Assembly: GCF_000227115.2 (NCBI RefSeq)
Contig: NC_016482.1
Span: 496,001 to 560,000, forward strand
DNA from: Naumovozyma dairenensis CBS 421
Taxonomy: Eukaryota > Ascomycota > Saccharomycetes > Saccharomycetales > Saccharomycetaceae
DNA length: 64,000 bases
Direction: 5' to 3'
Positions 1 through 9,201 of the stretch are shown piece by piece. Numbering within the stretch: position 1 is the stretch's first letter; each line of letters begins with the position of its first letter. The position numbers and the translations under genes are program-made. Below the pieces are notes generated by a model. It ran no database searches. It saw only the letters and a program-made list of their open reading frames with translations, and was not told the DNA's origin.

Positions 1-525
1 GACGAATATTTTACCTTCTTAGATGATTGTAAAGAACCAAAGGCTTGTACAATTTTACTTCGTGGAGGATCTAAAGATATATTAAATGAAATTGAACGTA
101 ATTTAGATGATGCTATGGCAGTCACCCGTAATGTTATGTTATCTCCATCATTATCACCAGGTGGTGGTGCTACCGAAATGGCAGTTTCTCTTAAATTGGC
201 AGAACATGCGAAACAATTAGAAGGTATTCAACAATGGCCATACCAAGCGGTTGCTGATGCAATGGAATGTATTCCACGTACACTAATACAAAATGCCGGT
301 GGAGATCCAATAAGGGTTTTATCTCAGTTGAGAGCTAAACATGCTCAAGGAAATTTCACCATGGGTATTGATGGTGATGCCGGGAAAGTTGTCGATATGG
401 TCGACTACGGTATTTGGGAACCAGAAGTTATTAAGCAGCAAAGTATCAAAACAGCTATAGAAAGTGCATGTCTATTATTAAGAGTTGACGATATTGTTAG
501 TGGTGTCAAGAGGGAAGAGCAATGA
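1..525 (+). CDS. CCT3: CCT3, chaperonin TRiC/CCT gamma subunit (3' part)
   Basis: Subunit 3 (gamma) of the cytosolic TRiC/CCT chaperonin, the ATP-driven double-ring machine that folds actin, tubulin and other proteins. The reading frame is open from the first base of the window, so the 5' two thirds lie outside; 174 codons plus TGA-ended stop are present. Group II chaperonin signatures are clear: LLRGGSKD in the apical/intermediate region, then LSPGGGATEM, the QWPYQAVADAME stretch, and the C-terminal ESACLLLRVDDIVSG. Identity to the S. cerevisiae protein looks very high throughout. In S. cerevisiae this gene (YJL014W) is on chromosome X, so its junction with BUB1 is a rearrangement point relative to that species. 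Confidence 0.97.
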   Translation, partial: DEYFTFLDDCKEPKACTILLRGGSKDILNEIERNLDDAMAVTRNVMLSPSLSPGGGATEMAVSLKLAEHAKQLEGIQQWPYQAVADAMECIPRTLIQNAGGDPIRVLSQLRAKHAQGNFTMGIDGDAGKVVDMVDYGIWEPEVIKQQSIKTAIESACLLLRVDDIVSGVKREEQ

Positions 526-707
526 TTATAATAGTTCAAACTCCTTGGTACATATATCATACACAACAAATTAAATAAAAACTTACAACAAACATATATA
601 ATATAATACAATAAACAATAAGTGTAATAAAAATCATTAAAAGTCGTGATATCTATGATATTTATGTCTGCCTCTCACAGCAGTTTTATAGTGAATAATA
701 TTTAATT

Positions 708-3700
708 TCATAGCGTTGGCTTCCGCTTGCCTTTACTCTTATTGATGCCTCTAATAGTTTTATTCTTGAATATTGATAATTCCGATTCGAGATCAAGTAT
801 TATACTTCGTAACTGATCTCCCAGACCAGAACCTGATAGATGCTCCTCCATACGCTGCCGAATCGATTTCATAGTAGATGATAGGGGAAATTCATTGAAG
901 GTTCCACTGTTAAGCAACACATCAAACGCAGAGTTCCATATATCTTTTGCCCAATATCGTTTTAACGGATTTTTAACCTTAAAGTATCCATTAGATGATT
1001 GTATTGGGTCAATTAATGAGCCGAACAGCATAGCATGGATAATTCCAGCTAGACCATAATAATCTGCTTCGTAGGTCCACGACTTCCCACTTTGCATTTC
1101 ATAACAATCTTGTTTATCAGTCTTCCAATCAGCTTTGAATTTGGTATCTGACGGAAATAGAGAGAGATCAAATGATCTGCCAAAATCAATTAAGTATATC
1201 CCCTTCTTATCCCATCCATCTAGTCCAGTAGCATTATAAGAACCTAGATGTCCTTCTTGAAATCGTATCATACAATTTTCTGGCTTTAAATCGCCATGGA
1301 TAATACCAATTTCATGAACATATTCAAGAACCTTTATCAATTCAATGGTGATAAACATACATAAGGATTCATCGACAGTGTTCTGAAATTTCTCCTTTTG
1401 GTAGTTAATCAAGTCCAGGATAGTACCTTGATTGGCGTAGTTTAAGACAAGATAACTTTCGTCGGTGAAACAATGTAATGAATTTGCATTGATAATAGAA
1501 TTCAAAATATTTAATCCATTCAATCTATCTTCAATTTGTTTCAGAATGTAATATTCCCATACACTGGCTGGTTTTTCAACTTTCAAAGCTCGTAAGTTAC
1601 CTGTTGCCGATTCCGCGAGATACACAGTAGCATATCCACCTTCACCGAGTTCTGCACGAATACAATATAAATCACCTGTCTTTTTGAAATCTACGATAGG
1701 ATTCTTGTTTTCATTCATGGATTCCTTATGGATTTTCTTTAATAGAGAACTCATATTTAGAGATTGGTTATAATGATAGTATGTTGAGTAATTTTCTAAA
1801 GGTGGATTAATACTATCTAAGAGTTTATGTCGCAGTTTTAAATCTAAAGGATGCTCTATTATATGTTCATTTTTAGAAATTGTATTCGCTGGTGGAGGAA
1901 GTAAAGACATTTGATCATTAGGTACCATACCATTATGATTTGCCTGAGGCTGTGTTAAAAATGGTGAACTCTGTGTAGTGTTAGGTTCGCTCCTCGGGAA
2001 AGAATCTTGTTGCGTTCCATTCATTGATTGGAAAGTATGCTCTGTTTTTTCTTGAATGGGCGTCATATAGTTTGATAGTTTACTTCTATATGTTGTAGCT
2101 CCCGTATTATTATCATCTACGTAATCTTGTGTTTGTTGAGTGTCATTATTATTAGTAGTAGCAGTAGTAGTAGTATTATTATTATTGATTGCAGTATCAG
2201 TTACATGTGGTTTGGAGTTCTTAACTTCCGTCAAATCATCGATATTCTGCCTTGTAAATTCGTGCGTACCATTATCATAAAGAGAATACTTCCCCGTATC
2301 GTCAACGTCAGCTACTGAATCTGTTTCTTTATAATTTTGGTTAAACATTGAATAAACCTCGTTAATAGCATTTTTAGAAACCATTGTGACAGTTGGAGAA
2401 TTTGGCACCTTATAATTGTCCGGTACACTTTGATTCTCATTCTCAACGTTAATTTTATTTGAATCGTTGAGAGGTAGAATTGATGTTTTCGTGATATTAA
2501 CATATTCTGATGGGTTTGTTCCCTGAGCATTGAAGACATTGGTATCTCCACCTAAGTTTCCCGTTGAAAGAGGTGCAATAGATACGTCAGGTTGCGAGGC
2601 GTACATTTCAGGTCTTTTTTCACCAAGAGCCTTTCGACGTCTTTTATTTTGATGAGAAGGTGGTTGGCTAATTGATCGATCTATATTTTCGTCATTATGG
2701 GCAAAAGATTCCTTCTTCTGAGTAAAGTAATAATTTCTGGACATTGCCAAAATTTCTTCAACAGCATATTCCTGATTGTCCAAATAAAGAAGAGAAAAAT
2801 TACAATCGATCTTTTCAGGTTTCCTACCAGGATTTTCAATAATTTTATAGACTTTCTCGTTGTCCACTTCAGAGATCTTTTCTTGGCTGTCCGCAAAGAT
2901 TGGCAGTTTCACAGGTTTTGTTTCAGTCTCCACGTTATCCGCTATTACTAAGGCACTCTTGATACGGGAGACCTTTCCTTCAACTACTTTATTCACACGC
3001 GGTACAAAACCTCTTTCTTCTCTATATAGCTCCCATTGAAGTGGCCTATTTACTAACTGTTCCTGTTTGACTAGATAAGTTTTTTGAGCATTTTCGACGA
3101 AACTCGATGTACTTCTCCGAGTAACAAATGATGGTTCTCGGAATCTCTCTAAGAATTCTAACTGAATTGGCAGTTCTATATTAAAATTTGGATTCAAGTT
3201 TCGGAGTTTTGACTCTAATTCATGCAATGTAATAAGTAATCGATTCAACGGTCTCGCCCTTCTTTTTATTCCGACCTCTAGAATATAATGTGCCTCTATG
3301 AATCTGTCAACTTGAAATAGATATGTAGAAAAATACTCATAAAATAATGCTAGTTTATATCCTATATGGAGGGAGAACATATATTTTAACACATTAAAAA
3401 TTTCTTCCAAATTATCCACACTCTGCTGTCTATCAAGAAAATCAATATACTTATGCCAAAGTTGCAGATATCTTGGATCATTTTGATAAGTGTCGATATC
3501 TCGAAGGTATAACAAACTTCGTTCTATCAATTCTATTAAAAATTGGTTATTTTCAGGTATCAATTGACTTAATGCACCTAAATAGTCTAGAAAGAGTTCA
3601 AGTGGATCGTCCATATCTTCCAATTCATTAAGCAGCTTTCTTTCAAAATGTAATTTAACGTCATTTAATTCCTGTTGAAATGCAATGGAATTCATCTTAA

Positions 3701-3785
3701 AGTAATCGCCATTTTTATCTGTTGAAGGATCTCGTTGGTTACCATTCGTGTCGAGTTGATTCGAGGGTATCAAGGTATGGTTCAT
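708..3785 (-). CDS. BUB1: BUB1, spindle checkpoint serine/threonine kinase
   Basis: Kinetochore kinase of the spindle assembly checkpoint; it phosphorylates histone H2A to recruit shugoshin and scaffolds Bub3 and Mad1. The 1025-residue product is close to the usual 1021. The N-terminal Mad3/Bub1 helical (TPR-like) domain covers roughly residues 35-220 and includes the conserved LLNELEDMDDPLELFLDYL. A GLEBS-like Bub3-binding motif (TVTMVSKNAINEVYSMF) lies near residue 465. A long low-complexity N/T-rich linker follows. The kinase domain occupies about 705-1000, with glycine loop LGEGGYATVYL (~712), catalytic HGDLKPEN (~830) and DFG (~868). The start is an ATG; the next in-frame Met is 30 codons on and less likely. 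The gene is transcribed away from the inverted-repeat region. Confidence 0.95.
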   Translation of the reverse strand: MNHTLIPSNQLDTNGNQRDPSTDKNGDYFKMNSIAFQQELNDVKLHFERKLLNELEDMDDPLELFLDYLGALSQLIPENNQFLIELIERSLLYLRDIDTYQNDPRYLQLWHKYIDFLDRQQSVDNLEEIFNVLKYMFSLHIGYKLALFYEYFSTYLFQVDRFIEAHYILEVGIKRRARPLNRLLITLHELESKLRNLNPNFNIELPIQLEFLERFREPSFVTRRSTSSFVENAQKTYLVKQEQLVNRPLQWELYREERGFVPRVNKVVEGKVSRIKSALVIADNVETETKPVKLPIFADSQEKISEVDNEKVYKIIENPGRKPEKIDCNFSLLYLDNQEYAVEEILAMSRNYYFTQKKESFAHNDENIDRSISQPPSHQNKRRRKALGEKRPEMYASQPDVSIAPLSTGNLGGDTNVFNAQGTNPSEYVNITKTSILPLNDSNKINVENENQSVPDNYKVPNSPTVTMVSKNAINEVYSMFNQNYKETDSVADVDDTGKYSLYDNGTHEFTRQNIDDLTEVKNSKPHVTDTAINNNNTTTTATTNNNDTQQTQDYVDDNNTGATTYRSKLSNYMTPIQEKTEHTFQSMNGTQQDSFPRSEPNTTQSSPFLTQPQANHNGMVPNDQMSLLPPPANTISKNEHIIEHPLDLKLRHKLLDSINPPLENYSTYYHYNQSLNMSSLLKKIHKESMNENKNPIVDFKKTGDLYCIRAELGEGGYATVYLAESATGNLRALKVEKPASVWEYYILKQIEDRLNGLNILNSIINANSLHCFTDESYLVLNYANQGTILDLINYQKEKFQNTVDESLCMFITIELIKVLEYVHEIGIIHGDLKPENCMIRFQEGHLGSYNATGLDGWDKKGIYLIDFGRSFDLSLFPSDTKFKADWKTDKQDCYEMQSGKSWTYEADYYGLAGIIHAMLFGSLIDPIQSSNGYFKVKNPLKRYWAKDIWNSAFDVLLNSGTFNEFPLSSTMKSIRQRMEEHLSGSGLGDQLRSIILDLESELSIFKNKTIRGINKSKGKRKPTL

Positions 3786-4244
3786 AATCTATTTCGACAC
3801 CTACTCTTCTATAGCCAGCTGAGGTCAGAAGAAGAATCTTTAATCTTGAGGTTTTGCTGTTCATCGGTAGTGAATCTTTCTGTTTATTTTGGTAAACAAT
3901 CAATATAAAACTGGACCACTATAAAAGATTATTTTTACGCGTTATCCAATGAGTAGTGGTATTTCAACGGCGCTACCAAACGGCGCCCTTTTGTCCGTGT
4001 CAAATTGACAGTGTCTTCCGCTGTAAGATATCCTATTAGGATAACGAAGTGTTGGCGTCATACCAAAGTGTCAAATTACTGTCATGGATTTATGTGTCGC
4101 GATCAGTTAAGTGAGTTATGAATTATTATGAAGTTGTGAGGTTCGAAGTAATGACTCGAACTACGTTATGCACCGTACATGTTTGTTACTGTATAGCTTT
4201 ATTGAATTATAATGGAATATCTCTCGTTGAATTAAGTCGAAGGT
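3786..4244. other. BUB1 upstream region
   Basis: Intergenic sequence containing the BUB1 promoter and then the approach to the repeat region. Apart from the MCB box I see no gene; the short open frames here have no recognisable similarity. Confidence 0.6.
3937..3942. promoter_or_regulatory. MCB box (ACGCGT) upstream of BUB1
   Basis: Palindromic ACGCGT about 150 bp upstream of the BUB1 start codon. MCB boxes bind MBF (Mbp1-Swi6) and drive G1/S expression; BUB1 being cell-cycle regulated makes this plausible. A single six-base match is weak evidence on its own. Confidence 0.4.
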
Positions 4245-4680
4245 CATGCAAGCGTGTTATCTTATTATTAAGATTGTTTCTGATTGCACCCACGTCTATG
4301 ATTTCGGCTGGCCGTACGTACAAGAGTTATGTATTGGGTCGGTTAAGTTGTGTGGTTTTGCTGAGTGTTTACTCGGGGGTATAAATTAGTCTCCCCTAAC
4401 CAAACGTACAAGTATTTGGAGTGTCCTGCGGAGCACCTAGTCGAAAGGACTTTGAGAGCGGTGTTCATGATTATGAGTTCTTTTTCTTTTATGCATGCAT
4501 CACTTCAACGAGATATTATACAAACTTCAAGGATCTGTTGACTTACTAAGCTATTACTTTATTAACATTATCCTAAGCCACAATTGTGTTGAAAAACTAA
4601 TTGTGTGCCTGTGGAAAGAAGATCATACTAACTTTATTTTATTTTATTTTTTATTTTATTCCTATTTTATTTTATTATTG
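4245..4680 (+). repeat. Inverted repeat, left arm
   Basis: This stretch matches, in opposite orientation, the segment at about 5425-5897. Similarity is roughly 75-85 % by eye, with a 53-base block (4421-4473) identical to the reverse complement of 5662-5714. The arms are richer in G+C than their surroundings and end in a T/TTTTA-rich tail. The reading frames of the two copies do not agree over the arm, which argues against a shared protein. Most likely two decayed solo LTRs or an inverted-repeat element of unknown family; the outer boundary of the other arm is hidden in an assembly gap. Confidence 0.75.
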
Positions 4681-4786
4681 CCAATCTAGTGAATTGCCGT
4701 GGAACAGAAAAGGGTAAAGTATTAGGAGGTTTGACATTAAACGAACTTAAAAGGAAAAGTATTATCCAAATTACCTATTATAGATA

Positions 4787-5110
4787 TGTTGGAGAAAAGT
4801 AGTGGCTAGTAAGAAAGTTTATTGACAAGAAAAAAGGTATTTTGAAAAGATTATAAAAGGACGGAAAGTTGAACTAGAATTAGAGGTATTTTAGTTAGTT
4901 AGTTATATCTCTTTATTAGTTATTATTTATACTATATAAAGAGAGCAACCAGAATCATCTATTCGTTAGAATCCTAAATTCTACTCTCTGCCTTTAAGAA
5001 AGTTTAGATTTTGATCTATTACCCAACCCGTATTTTTAAATTTGTAAAATATGATTTGGATATAGTTTTGAATCTTGATTTTCTGACGAGAAGACTATAA
5101 GATTCTTATG
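4787..5110 (+). mobile_element. Possible decayed solo LTR between the repeat arms
   Basis: Begins with TGTTGGA, the usual start of Ty1/copia-type LTRs in yeasts, and has a TATATAAAGAG box about 150 bp in, as a U3 promoter would. I could not find a convincing CA-3' end or a matching five-base target duplication, so the right boundary is a guess and the call is tentative. Confidence 0.3.
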
Positions 5111-5424
5111 AAATGTATGATTTTGTTGCTTCCTCTTATCTAGTATAAAAATGATAACTAATAAAAGATATAAAGTAACGACTAAAATGTTTCTAATTCC
5201 AGCTCGACCCTTAGTCCTTTTATATCTTTCAAAATTATTTTATCTAATCGCTTGCCTGTCATAGTTAGCTTAGATAATCAACGAGCTTATTTAATCATAT
5301 TTCGTTCTGGAACATTTGATAATTTGGGGATCATATTGTATAATAGACGTACTCCTTAATCTTGTGTTACTCCTTATGTTATTCTGTTTCATTGTAATGC
5401 ACTGTGTTACTAAAATAGGAGTAG

Positions 5425-5897
5425 GATAAAGATTGGATAGGACAATAATAGAATGGTAATAGAATGTGAATAGGGATAGGATAGAAATACAGGAGATAAA
5501 GTAAAGTTAGTAGTATCTTACTTACATTAGCTCCTAATTAGTTTCTCCACATAATTACGGCTTATGATAATGATGATAAAGTAATAACTTGGTAAGTCAA
5601 ATAAATTCTAGAAGTTCATATAATATCTCGTTGAAGTCATGCATGCATAAAACAAAATTCGTAATCATGAACACCGCTCTCAAAGTCCTTTCGACTAGGT
5701 GCTCCGCAGGACACTCTAAATACTTGTAGGTTTGATTAGGAGAGACTAATCCAGAACGCCTGAGTAAACACTCAGCAAAACCATACAACTTAACCGACCC
5801 AATACATAACTCTTGTACGCATGGCCGGCCGAAACCGTAGACGTGGCTGCAATCAAAAACAATCTTAATAATAATAAGATAACACTTGCATGGCATT
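5425..5897 (-). repeat. Inverted repeat, right arm (cut by assembly gap)
   Basis: Reverse-complement copy of the arm at 4245-4680, including the 53-base identical block at 5662-5714. It runs directly into a run of N, so the outer end is unknown. The gap probably arose because short reads could not be placed across the repeat. Confidence 0.75.
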
Positions 5898-6177
5898 NNN
5901 NNNNNNNNNNNNNNNNNNNNNNNNNNNNNNNNNNNNNNNNNNNNNNNNNNNNNNNNNNNNNNNNNNNNNNNNNNNNNNNNNNNNNNNNNNNNNNNNNNNN
6001 NNNNNNNNNNNNNNNNNNNNNNNNNNNNNNNNNNNNNNNNNNNNNNNNNNNNNNNNNNNNNNNNNNNNNNNNNNNNNNNNNNNNNNNNNNNNNNNNNNNN
6101 NNNNNNNNNNNNNNNNNNNNNNNNNNNNNNNNNNNNNNNNNNNNNNNNNNNNNNNNNNNNNNNNNNNNNNNNNNNNN
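5898..6177. other. Assembly gap (280 N)
   Basis: A run of N. Open frames drawn across it are artefacts. It truncates the right arm of the inverted repeat. Confidence 0.99.
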
Positions 6178-6925
6178 AAGGTTTACTACGGGTTATTAGT
6201 GTACGAGACGTGGCAGCAGAGCCGGTCAAGAGCAACGGAATTGAATAACTCATGGATATATAATAAGAGGAACTTTTAGAGGATATATCTAAAAGTTCGT
6301 CTTCTTTTAAATATGTTTAAATAAGAAAATAATGAAGTAATAAAAATACTATCAATTTAGAACACTTTGTGTCACGGTATAATTCCTATTATATTACAGT
6401 ACGTAAGTACCATGCCTGCCTCTTAAGCTTTTTATTTGGAAGCTTGTATTTAACTTTTCAGTCTTTGTTGCTCACTGCCAGAGATTCCTTTGGAATTTTT
6501 AATTTTTTCATAAGAAAGGCTTAAAGGAAGATTCTGAATGGAATATCATGTGACTCTAGGGTTCACTATGTTCCCAAATATCCCTACCCAGGTTTAATTG
6601 CTCTTACAATATTCCTAACATTTTTCAAAATCGGTCTTGCAACAAGATAAGGTGCAGCAACCATACCTAACTGAAAGAATACTTGTTATACTTCAAATTA
6701 CCAAACATAATCATGATAATAGTAAGGCACTTGGTCAATTAATGTCAATATCTGCTAATAAGACTTCAAATTATGAAGATGAACGCGATGTGATCATATA
6801 AGGAACATTATGTTATATATATATATATATATTTTAGAAAATAGAAAAGCTTAGAAATTCGTAATTTATTTTCTTATATTATGTAGTGTACGTATTATAT
6901 TAATGCTATGTTAGTTTAGGAATTT
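6178..6925. other. Intergenic region downstream of CRH1
   Basis: About 750 bp between the assembly gap and the CRH1 stop codon. It includes a (TA)n microsatellite at 6814-6832. I see no gene, tRNA or recognisable regulatory cluster. Confidence 0.6.
6814..6832. repeat. (TA)n microsatellite
   Basis: An uninterrupted alternating TA tract of about 19 bases just downstream of the CRH1 coding region; common in yeast 3' flanks, where such tracts can act as polyadenylation efficiency elements. Confidence 0.8.
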
Positions 6926-8308
6926 TCAGAATAATGCAATGATAAATGATATGAATAAAGAACTTAAAGAAAAGCCTTTGTAACTTTGACCATTATTGGC
7001 TGAAAAAATAGAGACTGGAGTTGAAGAAGTTGATGATGCTGATTGTTCTTTTGTTAGAAGCGTTGATTGCGAGGGAGCTAGAGGTGTTTTACTTTCAGAC
7101 GTCTTAACTTCCGAAGTTTTTTGAGTGGTAGATTGAGCTTTAGAAGTGGTAATTGCTTTACTTGTAGTAGTAGGTGTTTTCTTCTCACTTGTTGACTCTA
7201 GAGAAGTTTTGGTAGTTGTACTTGATGTTGCGTTGGATGCTATTTTTGTTGTTAACCTAGTCGAAGATGAGGTGGACGTTGACGAGCTACGCGATGACTT
7301 CAAAGTGAAGGAAGATAAGGTGGAGGTTGACTTAGAAGTTGAAGTTATTGATGAGGAAGAGGATGAAAAATGGATACTTGAAGAAGAAGAGGTAGTAGAG
7401 GCAGCAGTTGAAAAGGAGGAGGAAGTAGAAGTAGAAGCTGAGGTTGACGATGTACTTTCAGTGTTTTGACCACTAACTAGAGAGTCAAATCCTTCTTGTG
7501 CCTCAGCATATCTGTCATTAATTGCACCGTCTTTGGCTTGAATCNNNNNNACTATTAAGAATAATTCAGAACCAGTTGAGTAATCAGCAATTTTAATACT
7601 TTTCACATTCAAAGAAAATGGAAGCTGAGAGTAGTCAGTTAAACCACCAGCCCATTCAATTGTACCAGGAGCATTACTTGGATCACCACCAGCCCAGACA
7701 CCAATACTAACATACATTGGAGTTTCCGGATAACCTTCGGATGAAGTGTTAGGTAATACACGCACGGCAACACCATCGACATACCAAGTAAGTTGTTCTT
7801 GTGTCCAATCAACAGCGTAAGTATGGTATTCTGTTTGAGGAGAACTTACAGGATGGAAAGCACCTCTGTCGTAAGTTTCTACGTTACCCTTTGAGAAATA
7901 ATTTGATTGAACTTGTGTTGTGTCACCACCGACCCATTCGATGTCGATTTCGTCGAGATCATCACTTTGCAAAAAGACAGAGGAGATAATACCAGTACCT
8001 GGGGCAGCCTTTGCTACCACTTCAAGCCTACCGTACATGATATAGAAATTAGACTTTAGACTTGGATTGTCTAGCTGTTTTTCGATAGTTAAGGTAACAC
8101 CATCATCTCCATATGTAATTTTACCAGGATTATTGATGCTTGAGAACCATTTAGATTCCGAATTAAAATCCTCTGAGAAACTTGTTGCTAATGCTTTATC
8201 TGCTGGACAGTTTGATGATTTTATTGGATTACATGAGTCTGCCAGACCCAAGGTTGAATATAGCGTTGTTGCTGCAAATGCAGAAAGTAGTGTATTAATT
8301 TTTACCAT
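6926..8308 (-). CDS. CRH1: CRH1, chitin-glucan crosslinking transglycosylase
   Basis: Cell-wall GH16 transglycosylase that links chitin to beta-glucan. Features in order: a signal peptide over residues 1-24, the GH16 domain at roughly 40-245 with the catalytic DEIDIEW motif near residue 121 (two Glu and the middle Asp are present), a Ser/Thr-rich stalk from about 285 to 430, and a hydrophobic C-terminus typical of a GPI-anchor signal. The annotated length is 460 residues against about 507 in S. cerevisiae. Six N at 7545-7550 hide two bases-worth of codons around residues 253-255; the frame stays open on both sides. Position after BUB1 matches YGR189C. Confidence 0.93.
   Translation of the reverse strand: MVKINTLLSAFAATTLYSTLGLADSCNPIKSSNCPADKALATSFSEDFNSESKWFSSINNPGKITYGDDGVTLTIEKQLDNPSLKSNFYIMYGRLEVVAKAAPGTGIISSVFLQSDDLDEIDIEWVGGDTTQVQSNYFSKGNVETYDRGAFHPVSSPQTEYHTYAVDWTQEQLTWYVDGVAVRVLPNTSSEGYPETPMYVSIGVWAGGDPSNAPGTIEWAGGLTDYSQLPFSLNVKSIKIADYSTGSELFLIXXXIQAKDGAINDRYAEAQEGFDSLVSGQNTESTSSTSASTSTSSSFSTAASTTSSSSSIHFSSSSSSITSTSKSTSTLSSFTLKSSRSSSTSTSSSTRLTTKIASNATSSTTTKTSLESTSEKKTPTTTSKAITTSKAQSTTQKTSEVKTSESKTPLAPSQSTLLTKEQSASSTSSTPVSIFSANNGQSYKGFSLSSLFISFIIALF
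7545..7550. other. Six-base run of N inside CRH1
   Basis: Short unresolved segment in the CRH1 coding sequence just after the GH16 domain. The true number of missing bases may differ from six, so residues near 253-255 are not reliable. Confidence 0.99.
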
Positions 8309-8692
8309 AGTTCTTTTGAATGTTTTGGTTGATCAATTGAGAACACATGCAAAATATGAAATATAAAAGACATGACTGGAAATTAATGGGTTCTGTATAG
8401 CCTGCCGTTTAAATACTTTTCAAATCCTTGCATGAACGGTGAACCTCTTCCCTAATATATTTTCCTAAAAAAGCAACATATTGCTTCGTTATACTGAAAA
8501 TTAATCGATAAACGTGCTTGCATTACGAAAATCTAATTTCATCGTAGTTCTATTTTTGGTAAAATAAGCTTTCATTAAGGAAACGCCAATTGTAAAGTGG
8601 GAACAAAGTCAGTAGGGGTCTATATCTATCAGTAACCGTTGCAGCAATATTATTAGAATCTAAATTTACCTTCTTCACAGATTCCTCAAGGC

Positions 8693-8714
8693 GTTTTTTC
8701 TTCGAAGAAAAAAC
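8693..8714. repeat. Perfect 22-base palindrome
   Basis: Centre CTTCGAAG, flanked by six T on the left and six A on the right and closed by G and C. It lies about 390 bp upstream of the CRH1 start. It overlaps a TTC/GAA inverted pair that resembles part of a heat-shock element. Confidence 0.85.
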
Positions 8715-8817
8715 TAATTCAACTTTGGCGTTTTTACCATATTAGGCAATTGCCAAAACTCAGCTTCACCAAAGCTTTACGCGTTGCAAAACAAAGGAAA
8801 CCCAGCAAAAAAATATT

Positions 8818-8825
8818 AAAAAAAA
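8818..8825 (-). terminator. RNA polymerase III terminator of tRNA-Trp
   Basis: Eight A on the plus strand, giving T8 in the transcript direction, immediately after the tRNA 3' end. This is the canonical Pol III stop. Confidence 0.9.
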
Positions 8826-8933
8826 TGAAACGGACAGGAATTGAACCTGCAACCCTTCGATTGCAATCTTAGTTTCCATGGAAGTTCCAGGATTTAACTG
8901 GAGTCGAAAGCTCTACCATTGAGCCACCGCTTC
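8826..8933 (-). tRNA. tRNA-Trp (anticodon CCA), intron-containing
   Basis: Reads GAAGCGGTGGCTCAATGG at the 5' end and closes with CCTGTCCGTTTCA, the yeast tRNA-Trp acceptor and T arms. The anticodon CCA is at 8899-8901, followed by G at position 37. An intron of 36 bases (8862-8897) interrupts the anticodon loop one base 3' of the anticodon, and the spliced molecule is 72 nt. The B box GGTTCAATTCC is intact (8837-8847). S. cerevisiae tRNA-Trp genes also carry an intron, of 34 bases. Splicing would need the Sen endonuclease and Trl1 ligase. Confidence 0.97.
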
Positions 8934-9201
8934 ATCTTGAAAAAATGTGATGTTGTAGGGCTTTATATTCAGCAAATCCGCCCCGTGATGAATTAGACAT
9001 ACGGCTCTACTTACGAGCGCCACATGAAAAGTTTATAACATTCTCCCCGAAGAACCTTCGACCGACATATATTTTTACGAGGAATGCCTGCCTGGTTAAC
9101 TGTTTTAATAGAATCTGATATAAAACAGCTCAAGTATTGACACGATTCGGTAAAAATCTTAATTATAGGGAATATCCCGCTAGTTTCGATATTTCCCTAT
9201 A

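Larger units (their letters stand above)
8309..8825. other. CRH1 promoter region
   Basis: Upstream of CRH1, ending at the terminator of the tRNA gene. It holds a perfect 22-base palindrome at 8693-8714 centred on CTTCGAAG. A TATAAAAG-like element read from the minus strand lies near 8360-8370, within about 60 bp of the start codon. No other gene is visible. Confidence 0.55.

Noticed and set aside
5597..6253. 218-codon minus-strand open frame across the assembly gap
   Set aside because: Open only because N codons are translated as X; the readable part is inverted-repeat DNA whose other copy does not keep the same frame.
7146..7469. 107-codon Val/Glu-rich frame opposite CRH1
   Set aside because: Antisense reading of the Ser/Thr-rich stalk of CRH1.
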